DNA of 64,000 nucleotides from Lumbricus terrestris (taxonomy: Eukaryota; Annelida; Clitellata; Crassiclitellata; Lumbricidae): the NCBI GenBank assembly GCA_949752735.1, contig OX457043.1, positions 652,587 through 716,586 of the forward strand, written 5' to 3'. The notes beneath the pieces are model-generated. The model was not told the DNA's origin. It saw nothing but the letters and a program-made list of their open reading frames with translations, and did no database searches. This document shows positions 12,106-32,800 of this stretch, in pieces. The position numbers were made by a program, and so were the translations under genes. Position 1 is the stretch's first letter, and each line of letters starts with the position of its first letter.

Positions 12106-12214
12106 TAGAAGCACTGTTACATGCAGCTATAGAGTTAACTAAAACTTCACTATATATATCGTATACGATAGATAATTATAGACTCATCTCATAGTGGAGT
12201 TGGCAACTGTATTG

Positions 12215-12940
12215 TATACTTATACATTTATATAGCGCCTCTCGCAGACTGACTATTCAGAGGCGCTCTCTGCAAAAAAAAACTCCAGTGAAAAAGAAAT
12301 GTTTTTAAAGAACGAGAGACGGATAATGAAAAACGAGTCATGCACTGTAGTTTAGTATACGTGTACTATGTAGCATTAGTACGTGAGGAAGGTCAATCCA
12401 AATGCATCTATGGCTGGACCAACGACAGCAAACGCCCGATGTTGGACAAGAGCAGTCCTATATATATATAGTCTAGGGATCAAAAAGATCAAGACGATCT
12501 GCAGAAGAAAGCATTGAGCGAGATGAAGATGCAGATTAAAAGTTTTGCATATAGTTCGAGATGTATTTAGGGGCATTTCCCAGCTGTGCTTTGGAAACCA
12601 TGCAGACAGAGGCTCTGCAGGTAATCTGGTATATGCCCAGTGCAATACTTCAAGCATGCATAATTGCATATATATATATGTGGAAATATTGCGCAAGCGA
12701 GGGAGTCGAGCTATGAGATATAGCTAGCCGAAGCATTTAAGACTGATTGAAGGGGAGAAAGAAGTTGTTTCGGGAGGCTCATGAGAAGTGAGTTACAGTA
12801 GTCAAACGCATGAATTATTATAATATGGTAGTAATTAAAGACAGAATGGAACATGTCCATATATATGCCCACGTGTGATGGGGTTCTGAACTCCAAACCC
12901 TCGGTTGACAATCCAGTGTTAACCATTCTCATCTCCCCAT
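12215..12940 (-). mobile_element. Minus-strand LINE 3' fragment (tail family)
   Basis: Read on the minus strand, the order fits a LINE ORF2 C-terminus. An AFDYCNSLLMSLPKQLL block (about 12820-12760) comes first, then an EVLHW block (about 12640), then HRAFAVVGPAID (about 12440). The shared GAGGCGCTATATAAAT-type tail closes it near 12225-12240. It has many stops and shifts, so it is a relic. Confidence 0.6.
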
Positions 12941-14066
12941 CACTGTTATATTATACCAACTGCCCTAACTCCCAAAAGTCACAGTTGCAAATTTTTTATT
13001 TAAAAATGTAAATAGTTTAATTGTCAAATATTTCAGTTATTTAGTCTAGGATCCTGATTTCAGAATTTCACTTCTGTTGACCTTGCAGATTTATTATTTG
13101 CAAATAGTATTCTGATATGGGAGGGGGTGGATCAGTACGTCCTCGTCGTCTCCCCTGGGCAACATGACTTGGTCCTGGCTAAATCTGAACCAGGGAAGAG
13201 GGGGAGACCTGATCAGACGCCTTTCACACCAACTGCCAACTGATCATGAAACTAAAAAATAATTATAAATAATTCTGATATAAAATTATAGTCGTTTTAT
13301 TTTCTAATTATATCAGTTGACAGAACGCAACCAGATTATCTATACTGAATAAATTAATAGATTAAATAAAGCATTAATAAAATAGGAAAAATAAATGGAG
13401 AAATAAAATTTGCACCATACATTGTGAGATGATAATATTACAGAATGTCTTTCATACATCCTGGTTATAAATGATGAGGCTGCATGTGGTTAATGATTGT
13501 GTGGTTAATTTCATGGTTTCACAGAGGATTAACCATTGTTAAGTCATCCTCAACCATAGCACATGATCCAGGAGTGCATGAATACATGTATTATATGCAG
13601 ATCATGAGATCAGTTTTATTTTTGTTTCCGATTGACATGATTAAACATACAGCTGCTTTTTCATGCTAAACTAGATCCATCCATTATAGGTGGCCATGCA
13701 TGATAATATTTAGCATATAGTGTACTGAATGGCCAGAGAGAACTTTATCAGTATACCGTATACCCAGGCTTCTGTTGCAAATGACTTTATTGCAATTGCA
13801 AACTGCAGGCCTGCAAGGTCTGATATGAAAAACCACAATTTTTGTTTGATTAAAAATCTGAAATTGCTTTTAAATGTTCAAAAAGGTGCACGAATTAAAC
13901 GTCTTCTATATAAAGTTCATTATTATTTTAAAAAATATGGGCAGGCCTACATGCATGGCTTAAGGGCCACAGAGAATAGAGTTCTATGTCGTTGGCTTCT
14001 CATGATGAATGGATGGATGAAAGTTCCATAAATTCTACTTTCGAGTAACTCCACAACCATCATCAT
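12941..14066. other. No gene recognised
   Basis: AT-rich unique-looking DNA. A 100-codon plus frame at 13729-14031 has no recognisable motif and is not supported as a gene. Confidence 0.5.
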
Positions 14067-14370
14067 CAAGGCCGTAGCAAGGGGGGGTGTTTTGGGTGTT
14101 TGAACACCCCCCGAAATGGAAAGTGTGAAAACTAATATAATTCATTTACGAGCATGTGATGTAAAAACCATGAAATAAAACCATAAAACACCCCCGAAAT
14201 ATGCCTCGGATGACTAAAAAAAGGTCATCAAGGTTTTGGGAAAGGGAAATTGGTGACCTTTTTGGGAAGATTTCGGCCAGATGATTAAAAAAAGATCATC
14301 ATTTTTTTAGGAAGGAAAATTGGTGAGTGAAACACCCCCCGAAATCAAATCCTGGCTACGGCCTAGCTTG
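14067..14370. mobile_element. hAT-like non-autonomous element, 304 bp
   Basis: Ends CAAGGCCGTAGCAAGG on the left and CTGGCTACGGCCTAGCTTG on the right (imperfect inverted repeats). It is flanked by the 8-bp direct repeat ATCATCAT at 14059-14066 and 14371-14378. Inside are internally repeated words (AACACCCCCCGAAAT, GATTAAAAAAAGATCATCA) but no transposase. An 8-bp duplication with CA...TG ends fits hAT elements. The flank is itself a CAT repeat, which weakens the duplication evidence a little. Confidence 0.7.
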
Positions 14371-14765
14371 ATCATCATCAACCATTTCCACTATTATTGT
14401 GTCTCCTTAGCTCCACCCCCGAGTGTATCCTTGGCTCCCACCTCGACTTTAACCCGCACCGTAACAGACCAAACAACCTGGGCTTATGATGACTTCATTT
14501 ATATAGCGCATGTACATAGAAATCTGTCACTGCCACCTCATGCAGGAACCATCAAGAATTACAAATTAATTAATCACCGAGAATATTAAATTGAATTTGA
14601 AATTCACTCTGTCCCCTTCAATCATGAAGCAATCACGTTGAAAGGCATTCTTTCTTGATTGATTTAGATCACAATCAAGATACGCAGAACATTCTGGTGG
14701 AGAAAAATGATCGAAACCATTCAGTCTAAAAAGCGGGTCCTGCACGCGACCCTGGGAAGTTACTG

Positions 14766-15275
14766 ATCATAATATCTGGGTCTCAAGAAGTATCATGCCA
14801 ACATATGTCATGCCTGTCAGCACTAAAACTAATCTCCAATCCTTCACAAATGGAAAAGGACAACTCAGGGATTTTATCAGATCACAAAAACAGCCAAATT
14901 TAACTCGAATTTCACTTAAATCCAACCCACATCGCGCCGCAAACAATTCACCGCAAGCATGCTGCACGCGCCATCGAAAACTCCGAGAAGCGCAATAATT
15001 AACGAAGAGAGAATGTAAATTCGATGCCAACCTGTGAAATCCACCCAGATATCCACCAGCCACCCGTTAAAGATGTAATTTCCGGAGAAACTGGTCATCT
15101 GTAATCCAGACTTTGTGTCAAATGTCTTCTCAAAATGAATCGAATCGGCGTTTCGTCCAACATGGCCGACCATCGTCATGAGCCGACGGCCAGAGGGAGG
15201 GACGACCCGGGCAGAATAGCACCAGCCAATCATATCGCTTGTCTTATTAGAATTTGTCCAATCACAACGCGCCAA
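14766..15275 (-). other. Possible first exon region, unrecognised
   Basis: A 119-codon minus frame runs from 15275 to 14916. A shorter reading from the MTMVGHVGRNADS methionine would give FEKTFDTKSGLQMTSFSGN and GNYIFNGWLVDIWVDFTG before a weak donor (ACAG|GTTGGC). Two ATTGG (inverted CCAAT) boxes lie on the same strand just upstream (about 15222 and 15252) in GC-richer DNA, as in a promoter. I recognise no family. This is a weak candidate only. Confidence 0.2.
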
Positions 15276-15536
15276 AGGTTCACGCCTCTTTGGTCATGAA
15301 TTATTTAGCATCCTAATCTCGCGAGCCAGGATATTAATAGCAGCGCACCAGACCCATCACGTAAGCGTAGACCCACATCATGCAGGGGCAACCGGTGTCT
15401 GACTAATCACTAATGATAACGATGATGATGTTGCCACTGATAACGTTGATTACAGATCAGCATCGCTAACAATATAACATCATGACGACAGCATAAATTC
15501 CGGTGACACTATCAAATGGGACAGGGATTGGAGTCA

Positions 15537-16527
15537 GTCGTCAACATCAGACTCAGTGACATCCAATGGATTCAAGCGACGCTTCCGATAAATAAGAGAC
15601 GGTGGTTTAGGGATGAGACGGCTTCAGATGCTGGCATCTTCCGCATATATTATTGCATCAGCTGCATCAGCTGCATCGGCCAGAAATCTTGCAACCGCAA
15701 TTCTTCACTCGGAGGACTGGCAAGATCCATTCAAGAATGACATTCTCATTTAGCGAAGTGCGACGCTCCCATGGCAAGCGAAGAGGTAGAGACCATCACT
15801 GGCCAAAGAGCTTGGGACCGACCACTGGTCGAGAAAGAATATCGTTGGTGTGGTCCTCGGCGACAGATCCCCTCAGCATGGTGAGGCTGCGGGCAGTAAC
15901 ATCCGCCCATGCAGGGGATTGGATGGCAGTTTTTCCAATGGCCTCCTGTGGATTATGTCTCAGCGATGAGGCCGTCAGAGTAGCGATAGGCCTTCGCCTA
16001 GGCCTGGATCTCTGCGAGCCACACCAGTGCCAGTGCGGCTTGGTGACTGACCAGGGAGGACATCATGGACTGGTCTGTCGACTTTCTGGAGGGCGACCAA
16101 GCAGGCATTTCACGATAAACGATATCACCTGGAGAGCCCTTCAGCGAGCAGATGTCCCTATATATAGCACTAAGGAACAGGCAGGCCTGTTCCGTACTGA
16201 TGGCAAAAGACCGGATGGTGGTACGTTGATCCCGTGGTCAAGAGGGAAATACATGACATGGGATGCTACGAGTGTTCACACGTGTGCTAACTCGTATATT
16301 CATCTGACCTCCGTAACACCTGGAGCAGCAGCTGAAATGGCATCCACCAAGAAGATAGCAAAATATGCAGGAATCCCCAGTACACACGATTTCATTCCAG
16401 TCGCATGCTTGAGACCCTGGGTCCCATCAATGCACAGGGTCGGGAGTTCTTACCAGAACTAGGGCGGCGGCTGGTCATTGTGTCAGGAGACCCGCAGGAG
16501 ACAGCACACCTCTTTCAGCGTCTTTCT
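15537..16527 (+). mobile_element. Retroelement RT C-terminal relic
   Basis: Successive frames reproduce a C-terminal region that I know from many invertebrate RT-containing ORFs. The order is LSDIQWIQATLPINK, SSATDPLSMVRLRAVTSAH, then a Cys/His cluster CEPHQCQCG...HHGLVC. Next come GKRPDGGTLIPWSRGKYMTWD (split here as GKRPDGGTLIPW and GKYMTWDATS), and finally ETLGPIN and LFQRLSV near 16520. The PDG...PW...WD spacing resembles a PD-(D/E)XK-type nuclease-like segment; that comparison is from memory. At least three frame changes make it a pseudogene. A MITE is inserted at its 3' end. Confidence 0.6.
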
Positions 16528-16535
16528 GTTTGTAC

Positions 16536-16713
16536 CAGTGCATAAAGTGTGGAAAAATAAGTACCTGGACGCCCCTTACCTCTCCAAAAGAAGTGCCTGG
16601 ACGCCCCTTATCTTTCCAGTCTGTGCTCTCCAATATGTGGCTGGACGGCGTTCAGATTTTAAAACAAGTGCATGGACGCCGTCCATGACCGTCCAGGCAC
16701 ACTTTAAGCCCTG
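16536..16713 (+). mobile_element. hAT-like MITE, copy 2, 178 bp
   Basis: Begins CAGTGCATAAAGTGTGG and ends CACACTTTAAGCCCTG. The 16-bp ends are inverted repeats (CAGNGCTTAAAGTGTG). It is flanked by a perfect 8-bp direct repeat GTTTGTAC at 16528-16535 and 16714-16721. CAGNG termini with an 8-bp duplication are diagnostic of hAT. Subterminal GTGCCTGGACGCC repeats are present and there is no coding capacity. Confidence 0.88.
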
Positions 16714-16773
16714 GTTTGTACACAACGCTTTAACGCTGTTTCCTTTCGTTCAACCTTTGCACAATCGACCGGT

Positions 16774-17450
16774 CGTCGCCTGAGAATTATCTTCGCGTAT
16801 CTCTACTTTTCTGAATTCGGAGAAAATCGAGTTTGAAGTTTCGGAACTTTGGACGTAAAAAGATATTCAGTGCAATAAAGCCTCAGGCAAAGACATCATA
16901 TTAAAGCATCGACATTGATTTAAGGATGCTGCATTAAAATTAAATTGAAACTTAGAATGGTTTTTGTGAAATTTTGCAAAATGTTTTTAAAAATGTACAT
17001 ACGGTACTATAATTTTTTTATATCTTCGAACTGATAAAAACATTTTGTCGTATACGTCCATCAGTAATTCAGTTTCATGTTGTCGTATATCCAATTCTGC
17101 AGTAGCTTTTACTAATTGAAAACTCGTCGCATGAGAATTATCTTCGCGTAGGCCTATCTCCACCCCCATTGTCAACCATTGAGATAATCGAGGTATCGAG
17201 GTTGAAGTTTTGGTAAAATTTTACGGAAAAAATACATGCAAAAAGTGGAGATACGACAAGGCAATCCTGAACATGGACATACGACAGGTATAGGCCTACT
17301 TTCGTTGAATATCTTTAAAACGACTCGTCGTATCGCTTAACTATTAAAAGCGATGAAAGAGAAGCAAATTTTTGCTACAAATCAAGTCTAAATGCGATTT
17401 TGAAAAAAATGGAGGTATACCCTATACGCGAAGATAATTCTGAGGCGACG
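16774..17450. mobile_element. 27-bp-TIR non-autonomous element, 677 bp
   Basis: The left end 16774-16800 starts CGTCGCCTGAGAATTATC. The right end 17424-17450 is its reverse complement with one mismatch (CTCAG for CTGAG). A third copy of the terminal word lies inside at about 17126. I see no clear target duplication and no transposase, so no superfamily is assigned. Decayed (TCG)-rich, AT-rich filler lies between. Confidence 0.65.
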
Positions 17451-17544
17451 TGGTGACGATGATCGTTAACTACAGAACGACACAACTTTTAGTATTTATT
17501 GTTTTTAAAGACTGAGGGATCTTATATAAATCTAAATCGGGCGC

Positions 17545-17550
17545 TATAGA

Positions 17551-17621
<71 letters not shown>

Positions 17622-17665
17622 TAATAATAACAATAATAATAACAATATTAATAATAATTATATTA
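17545..17665. repeat. AAT microsatellite
   Basis: (AAT)n with rare interruptions. Similar tracts lie at 26180-26330, 46965-47095 and 48668-48757. Confidence 0.95.
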
Positions 17666-17899
17666 TTATATGACATCAGTATCATGATGTTTAATCGACT
17701 CTGCAACATGCATGTAGAACCAACTTGCAATGATAATGACTGCAGATCGTTTTTGTAAGGCGATATCTTTTGCTTCGTTGCCTCAATTGTTCGATTAATG
17801 GCAATTTGTGCAAATGCATTCAACAGTAAACAACGATATTGTTTGGAGTATAGCTTCACTCAAACTCAACATCACATGCATGCAACATAGGCCTAATAT

Positions 17900-18735
17900 A
17901 GTATATGGGTCGATGCTGAAATCTGTCATATAAAGATTAAAGATTAAAGACGCGGCTTATGCAGTGGACAACTTATAATACCAAATGTATCAGCTTCATC
18001 TATATAAATAACAATGTAAAACGTTTGTTCCTTATGGAATTTCTCGGAAACCTCAAGACCGATTCTTTTGAAATTTTTCGCAAAACGCTCCGTTCGAATA
18101 CGATCGTGTTTGTAAAAGGATTTCCTGGAAAGAAACAAATCTTTTACACACAAAAAACACAACTTTCTCCTCGAGTTGACACGTTTATACATTTTTACTT
18201 TAACGCATACGCCGCCATTTTGGCCCGTGTATTTATAACGTACAGGGATGCCACTCTGAATTTTCAATAAGGTCAGGGGTGCCACTCTGAATTTTGAAAA
18301 AGGTCAGATCCGGTCGAAAAAAAGGCTAGAAAAGGCTAGATTGACAATTTTCACACAACGTTCGAGCGGACGGGTTTTTATATGCTTTTCTCGAAAAAAC
18401 ACAACATTGCATTCGATTTCAGCGAATTCCATTTATTTGCATTTGAATGCGGCCGTGTGGGAGGAAGGGAGCGGGAGGGAGCGGGAGGAAGGGGGAGGGG
18501 AGGGAGCGGACGGGATGGAGGGAGGAGAGGGATGGAGAGAGGAGAGGGATGGAGGGGGAGGGACGGAGGGGAAGGAGGGAGGGGAAGAAACGGGAGGAAG
18601 GTGAGGACGGGAGGGATGGAGGAGGGAAGGAGAGAGGGAATGGAGGTAGGGAGGGACAGAGGAACGAAGGGAGGGAGGCAGGGTAAGGGAGGGAGGCAGG
18701 GGAAGGGAAGTAGGGAGGGAGGGTTGGACGGTCTT
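17900..18735. repeat. Low-information stretch then GGGA polypurine
   Basis: Positions 17940-18330 are unique-looking, with frames open on both strands but no motif; a duplicated sentence (GGGATGCCACTCTGAATTTT / GGGTGCCACTCTGAATTTTG) lies at 18244-18297. Positions 18458-18725 are a G-rich GGGA/GGAG polypurine tract. Confidence 0.6.
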
Positions 18736-19225
18736 TTCAGCCACAGCAACGCGTGGCCGGGTACAGCTAGTATATATATAAGATCTGTAATACTATTAGC
18801 ATCGGTGACAGATTGAGGGCTAAGGCGGATTATATCATGCATTTATAAACGCAACTTGTCTGACCACCAACTGTACGCGTCTTCTTTTTCTTCTTCCTAT
18901 AGATAATAGGACGACCTCCTCCTCCTCAATCCTCATGATCTCTCAAAAGAGATGACGCAACGATGTGACGCCGCCCGCCAGACATTTCCTTCTTTTGAAT
19001 GAATCCAATGCAATGACACATCATGCACCGCTGACTGTCACCTACCATGCATTCTGCTCAGGCATCGCTGCAAGAAATCTCAGATATATATATATATATA
19101 TATATATAATTTTTTTATATAGAAACAGTCATCTCTCCCTCCTCCCCTTCAACAGACGGTCATATTGCGAATTATATAACATATACTAGATGTGCTACCC
19201 GGCGTTGCCCGGGAAATTTAGGGTT
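18735..19225. repeat. Inverted pair of a CTAG...CCCGGC repeat terminus
   Basis: At 18735-18772 (read on minus) ACTAGCTGTACCCGGCCACG is followed by CGTTGCTGTGGC. At 19187-19215 (plus) ACTAGATGTGCTACCCGGCG is followed by TTGCCCGGG. This motif is a common repeat end in animal genomes as I remember it. I do not assign a family. The two copies face away from each other, and the intervening 400 bp hold a TA tract (19083-19110). Confidence 0.4.
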
Positions 19226-19833
19226 TTAAACACTACTCCACTGTGCATGGTACCCATCGTTGACCGCTAAATTTAGGGTTTTCGCCAACCCCCACCCCAC
19301 CCCGCTTCCCCCAAAAGCCAAACGTGACCCAAGGCTGCGGGGCGCTACGGAAACTATTACTGGGCGGGTATGACGTCATGCGGACTGTAGACTATTTACT
19401 AAAGCGCTAGCGTGAGCGATTATTGATGAAATCTGTCTTAAAACGATAATAACTCTGGTTTTAAATTGAAATAAAAGCTGAAAATAGTCGCGTTGACCAT
19501 ATAATTTGGGTAAGAATCAATTGCAACATTTTGTTAAACCGACTCTGTTTCATTTCCGAGCCTATTTTGTTACAAAGAGTCAACACACACTGTGACACAC
19601 ACATATGGAAGGACAAACATTTAGACTTATAATATAAGATATATTACACCGGATCAGCATTATATGACCTGGTATATATACTGCAGCGCCGACTTCATGC
19701 ATGCATGGGTTAGACAAAAACTTCGAAAGAAGAAAGCTCTTAAGTGCTGTAATATGCCGAGCAAATTTCTGTCCAGGGTAACGGCCTCTGTTGTCACAGA
19801 CCCTGGTCAAATCGGATCCATCCATCATGCATG

Positions 19834-19880
<47 letters not shown>

Positions 19881-20180
19881 TACCTCGAGATCCACCTCAC
19901 GTGCACCAACACCGCGTGCACGAATGTTGTCGAATGTTGAACTCGGAAGATGCGGAACTGGAGCGACGCTCTCTCCAGGTTTCCAGCTCTCCAGTTCGAG
20001 GTATTAAAGACATAATAATATAAGGGATTCGAAATATGCGACATTGCTGACGTCATCCTTGATCTTCTCCAAGACTTACCACAATAATAGGCCTATTAAT
20101 CATAAATATTTTGAATCCGTTTCATTATCAGTTCTATACACACTGACGACGTCTTGCTAGCCATCCAAAACAGGGTCTGA
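19226..20180. other. No gene recognised
   Basis: Holds a TA microsatellite at 19833-19878 and an inverted-looking pair CAGGTTTCCAGCTCTCCAG near 19976. No exon was recognised. Confidence 0.5.
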
Positions 20181-20184
20181 CCTG

Positions 20185-20240
20185 GGGTAGGGGGGGGGGG
20201 GTGTTGGTTGGGGGGGGGGGGGGGGGTGGGAGGGGTGCAG
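20185..20240. repeat. G-run tract
   Basis: Four or more long G runs (GGGTAGGGGGGGGGGG, then a 17-G run and GGGAGGGG) on the plus strand, with strong G-quadruplex potential. Such runs are also error-prone in sequencing. Confidence 0.8.
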
Positions 20241-21655
20241 GATATTATGGCCTTGGCTTCTACACACCGACAAGAAGAGCTGAAACTGAAAAAATATACG
20301 GCAGCTTATATCAAGACTCTCGTCGAATCCAACAACCGATGTTTAATCTAGACTCCTCTTTCGAGGGGGGGGAAGTTCTCCCATGCAGGAATGAATTTCA
20401 CCTACAGGAAAATCGCGTGGCGGTGTATATAGGCCTATAGGCCCTACAAGTAAAAAAGTACCATTGTATCAGAAAAACAAAATGTATAACAATTCCCCCT
20501 CCCCAAGAAAACTCGACAGGTCTTGTGCATGTATATTTGCATTTTTGGTATAAAAAGAAAGAGAAAGAATGACTATAAATTAATTAGGTCATAAGTTTTT
20601 CCAGGAGCGAAAATTATATATTTTTCAGAGATTTTGATCGCAAGACTAAAAAGTCGTCAGAAAAAAATGGCAGATCACGTGATGTCGTCGGTGACTCAGC
20701 GACCGGTTGCACTCCGCCCAAAACGAACGTTTTTCCCGCCCCCAGAAACCGTTAAACCCGAACCCCCCCAAAAGCAAGTAACTAGATGAAACACTGTCCC
20801 TTTCTTCCTATATTTTCATTTCTCGAACGCTTTTCCCGCCCCCAGAAACCCGAACCCCCCAAAAGCAAGTAACTAGATAAAACACCGTTCAACAATTAAG
20901 TTTTCCATGTGAAACCTATTATATTATTATTGCCACGCATGACGCGTAAGATGATCGATCATGTAATTATTTTAGAGCATAATACGTTACTGCTAACATA
21001 ATTATTATTAGCCTATATCGTCCCTTTCTTCCTATATGTGTACCACAGTCTACTTCGACGACTATCAGTGCAAATTTCATGGCAACCACTCGACAACGCT
21101 CGTGTGCCAACTGGGGCTCGATCTGCATGCATGCCTACTCTTTTTGAAGTACAGCCTTGAGTCCGTGCACGGTACTTAGTTGCACACATTCCCCCTCTAC
21201 ACCTTTCGGGTCAGGGCCTTGGAAGGACTTCGCTGGGAGTGGATTTATCCGAGCATCGGAAATTATGGGCCGACACTGATTATAATTACTTGTTCACGAT
21301 ACCTATGGTAACTTAAAAGGTAACTTCGTAAATTGGATTTAATTGTTACTACGACACTCGCTAGAGGTGAATGTTTGATATGACGTTCGGTAGATGGCGT
21401 ACTGACTGATTATCTGCTCATCGAAATCCTTTCGGTATTATTATTGAATTTCGAACATCGTAGGAATTACCTTTAAAATACGATATTCAATAGCGGTGCT
21501 AACTCTATCATAGTATCTGAGTATTACCCTATTCAACTACTACATACAACCTTCTGCAATACGGTAGCCACTAGAATAGCCTACACAAGATTGCGATTAC
21601 TTCGGCTATCTACTGATATGTCGCTATTATAATTTTATTACCACAATCGTTAGTC
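20241..21655. other. No gene; one local duplication
   Basis: A roughly 90-bp direct duplication (CCCGCCCCCAGAAACC...AAAAGCAAGTAACTAGAT) occupies about 20725-20885. The rest is unique AT-rich DNA with no recognised exon. Confidence 0.5.
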
Positions 21656-21659
21656 TTTC

Positions 21660-22045
21660 ATCATCGTCCCAGCGGATCTCATACCGCATTGCTGCTGTGG
21701 TCTCACGCTGTGTCCTTGGCTGTGCTCCGTCATACTTGCGTGATCTTTGCTGTCCAGTCTCTGACGTTGCAGCGCGTCGTGTACTACGCTCTTCGGCTAG
21801 GGGTGAACTTCTGGTCCCGCGGGCTCGCTTAGTTATTAAGCAGCGCCGTGCTTTCTCGGTTGTGGGGCCTACTGTCTGGAATGACCTCCCGGTTGCGCTT
21901 CGCTCTTTACTTGTGGCCCATCCGGCTGGGTTCTACAAGTCTCTCAAGTTTTTTTTCTTTGCTCGTGGTTGGGCTGGGAGCGCCTCTGAGTAGTTTCTTG
22001 AAGGGGCGCTATATAAATGCTATGAATGAATGAATGAATGAATCA
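21660..22045 (+). mobile_element. LINE 3' end (tail family)
   Basis: Translation shows the ORF2 C-terminus: QRISYRIAAVVSRCVLGCAPS, split as ISYRIAAVVSRC and APSYLRDLC, then RRAFSVVGPTVWNDLP and FYKSLKFFFF. It stops at about 21993. The shared tail GGGGCGCTATATAAATGC follows, and the element ends in a (TGAA)n run at 22022-22043, a usual LINE terminus for this group. It is severely 5' truncated. Confidence 0.8.
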
Positions 22046-22360
22046 TAATATGTTGCACGCTCTCATCGTGTTAGCGGTTATTTTCCTCATAAGTTGAAAC
22101 ACATAAATATATAATAATTAGGCATAATTATAATTATAGCCTAACTCAGGAAGTTTGTCCATCTGTATAAATCCATGTTTGGTGTCACAAGAAAAACTCT
22201 GAAACGACTCGTCTTAAAATTACAGAGCTTCCAAATATTTTGCAAAACATCCCGACGCAAATTTGTAGGTCAACACGAATATTAATTTTACAGCTCATAA
22301 TTACTATTCGCTTTAAAATCCGAGACAAAGAAGAGACGGGTGAGCGTAGACGACGACGGT

Positions 22361-30423
<8,063 letters not shown>

Positions 30424-30747
30424 CGCAGCGATGATGTGAATGCTCGTCAACAGATGTCTCGCTTGATGTTCAGGCGACAATGAAAGAGATCGCTACAAAC
30501 GCGTTTATTATTATATCAGACAGATAAACGCTCAGCTGGTCATCCCAGTCATTGGTTTGTTTGCTGTTGTTTAGCGAGACAGCCTCATAGAATGATTGTT
30601 CAACGCAGCCCTCCTCTTTGCCACGATTTAGACTGGCATCACCTCAGTCTACCTGAACACAGAGTAGTTCTAAAGTACTCATATATATTTACATTTAAAA
30701 CCAGGAATAGAATTCTCACCATCCACGAATCTATGTTTGTTTGTTTG

Positions 30748-30961
30748 TATGTGCACTTGTTATAGCGCCCTTTCAAGCCTTGCTACTCAGAGGCGCTCCC
30801 GACTACAGAGCGGACACTGCATCGGAGTTTCACGCCGAAGCGCTGAGCAATTGCGAGTGAAGGACTTGCCCAAGGTCCCTACGCGGCGACTTGAGGTGGA
30901 TTCGAACCTCGAGCCTTCCGGTTGCAAGGCAACGAACATACCCACTACACCACCGCGAGTC
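30748..30961 (-). mobile_element. tRNA-derived SINE, family A, second copy
   Basis: On the minus strand: A box GCGGTGGTGTAGTGGGTATG, B box GGTTCGAATCC, the centre GGGACCTTGGGCAAGTCC, then GGGAGCGCCTCTGAGTAGC and GGGCGCTATAAC as the tail. It is clearly the same family as 24541-24740. It lies just upstream of the nAChR gene. Confidence 0.82.
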
Positions 30962-30999
30962 TCCATAACTTATTATTGGGAGTTTACTATAGAGTATAG

Positions 31000-31745
31000 A
31001 TCTATATATATATACAACGATTGGGCATAGTATGAATAAACTGCAGAGTGGAGTCTGACGTAACTTTGCGTCTATTTAGCATCGCAAGTCTAATCAGAGC
31101 GACAAACAACATTACAAGTTCCATACGACAATGCATCTGCCGTTCTTACATTTCATCCAGGTTCTGTATAATCTAAAAATATATTTTATGAAGCGCCTTT
31201 ATCTTCGTGCGTACATGTGTGTGGAGTTCGTCTACAGCAAGAATCAATATTTGCTTTGAGGAAGAGGAAGATGAGGAGGAAGGTTAGGAGAAAATTGGAA
31301 TGAGGAGGGAAGGAAGAGGTGGAGAGGAAGGTAGGAGAAGATGAGAAGAGGAGAAGAAGACGTTGGAGAGAAAAGAGGAAGACTAGGTTAAGACGAGGAG
31401 AATGAGGCGAGGGAGAAAGTGGAAGGCGAAGGAAGAGGATGAGAAAGAGGATGAGGATGAGAAAGAAACGGAGGATGAGGATGAGGAAAGGAGGAGAGGA
31501 GGGAGGTGCATAAGGAACATTGGAGTGTTTGCATTTTGACCCCAGAGATTCGATAACCATAATTATAGAGACAGTCTCCAGGATGACGCAATTATTTTCT
31601 GATTCAGAATTTCACCGCCAGAGTTGTTTGCCAGCGCCGCCGCCGCCTTTTCATTTCCGGAAGAGTGTTGAAAGCAGACGACGACAACGACGACGACGTT
31701 ATGATGATGATGATAATGATGATGATGATGATGATGATGATGATG

Positions 31746-31823
<78 letters not shown>

Positions 31824-32599
31824 CTCTCTGTTTCTTTCTCTCTCTGTGAAAATTGCTTGTAAACTGATATTTCCGGATATGAAGTTGAAAGATTCATATC
31901 TTTTTATCCGTTCAACTTTATCTCATGAAATTTTGGAATCATAGTTTTGGTCCAATTTTCAAAATATTTGAAAAATTTCAGCGTGATATGTTATCAGGCA
32001 TAAGAGATATGTGAAAAACAATTTGGCTTAGTTGTTTTTTTGAATCACGGTGTACATGGCGTATAATTATAACATCGTCAGACGCAATGATCAGAAACTA
32101 CGCTGATAATAGAAGATGATTACAAGGAAGAGCATGAGCAGAAGATACGAGGAGACGGAGGAGAAGAAGAAGGAGGAATTGAAGTATTGGTCGTTTACGA
32201 GGAAGAAGAGGATGCGGATAATAATGATAATAATAGAGATAACAATGACGGAGACAATAGCAGCAGCAGCGGCAACAACAAGTCCGGCGATGGTGATGAT
32301 GATGATGATGACGGATGAATGATTACTACGATATCGAGTTGAAAGGAGGTGGGTGTGGTGGGGTGGGCGGTGGGTGGGCGGTGGGTGGGGGGGGTGAGAG
32401 ACGAGATGTTCAATCGTTCATTCGATGTTTTGCGGAGATTCGAAACTTATATTATTAGTTGACTTCCATCCTGCAGCAGTCTCGTGTTTCTTTCTGCCCA
32501 ATTACCTTCCTCCCTTTCTCCCTCTCCGTCTCTCTTCCTCTCCATCTCAGACTTCTCAGTCTATTCCTCCCTTCCTTTTCCCTCCTTGTATGTGTTTGC

Positions 32600-32683
<84 letters not shown>

Positions 32684-32800
32684 ATCTCTCTGTCCGACTT
32701 TTTTCGCCACCATTCACGCCGTTTTTTGTCTAATCATCATCTCCCTGCAGCGTTGTCCAGTTCTGGAGCAACTATGAGCAGCTTCACTGTAGAGGATCCA
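31000..32800. repeat. Polypurine, CGA/GAT, CT and GT microsatellite region
   Basis: GGA-rich at 31255-31510. (CGA)n then (GAT)n then (CT)n at 31678-31830. GAA/AGCAGC patches at 32110-32320. A GGGTGGGCGG tract at 32340-32395. (GT)n at 32603-32682. No exon was recognised. Confidence 0.8.

Noticed and set aside
18378..18842. Pro/Ser/Leu-rich frames over the GGGA tract
   Set aside because: They are open on both strands because of the polypurine repeat; no domain is present.
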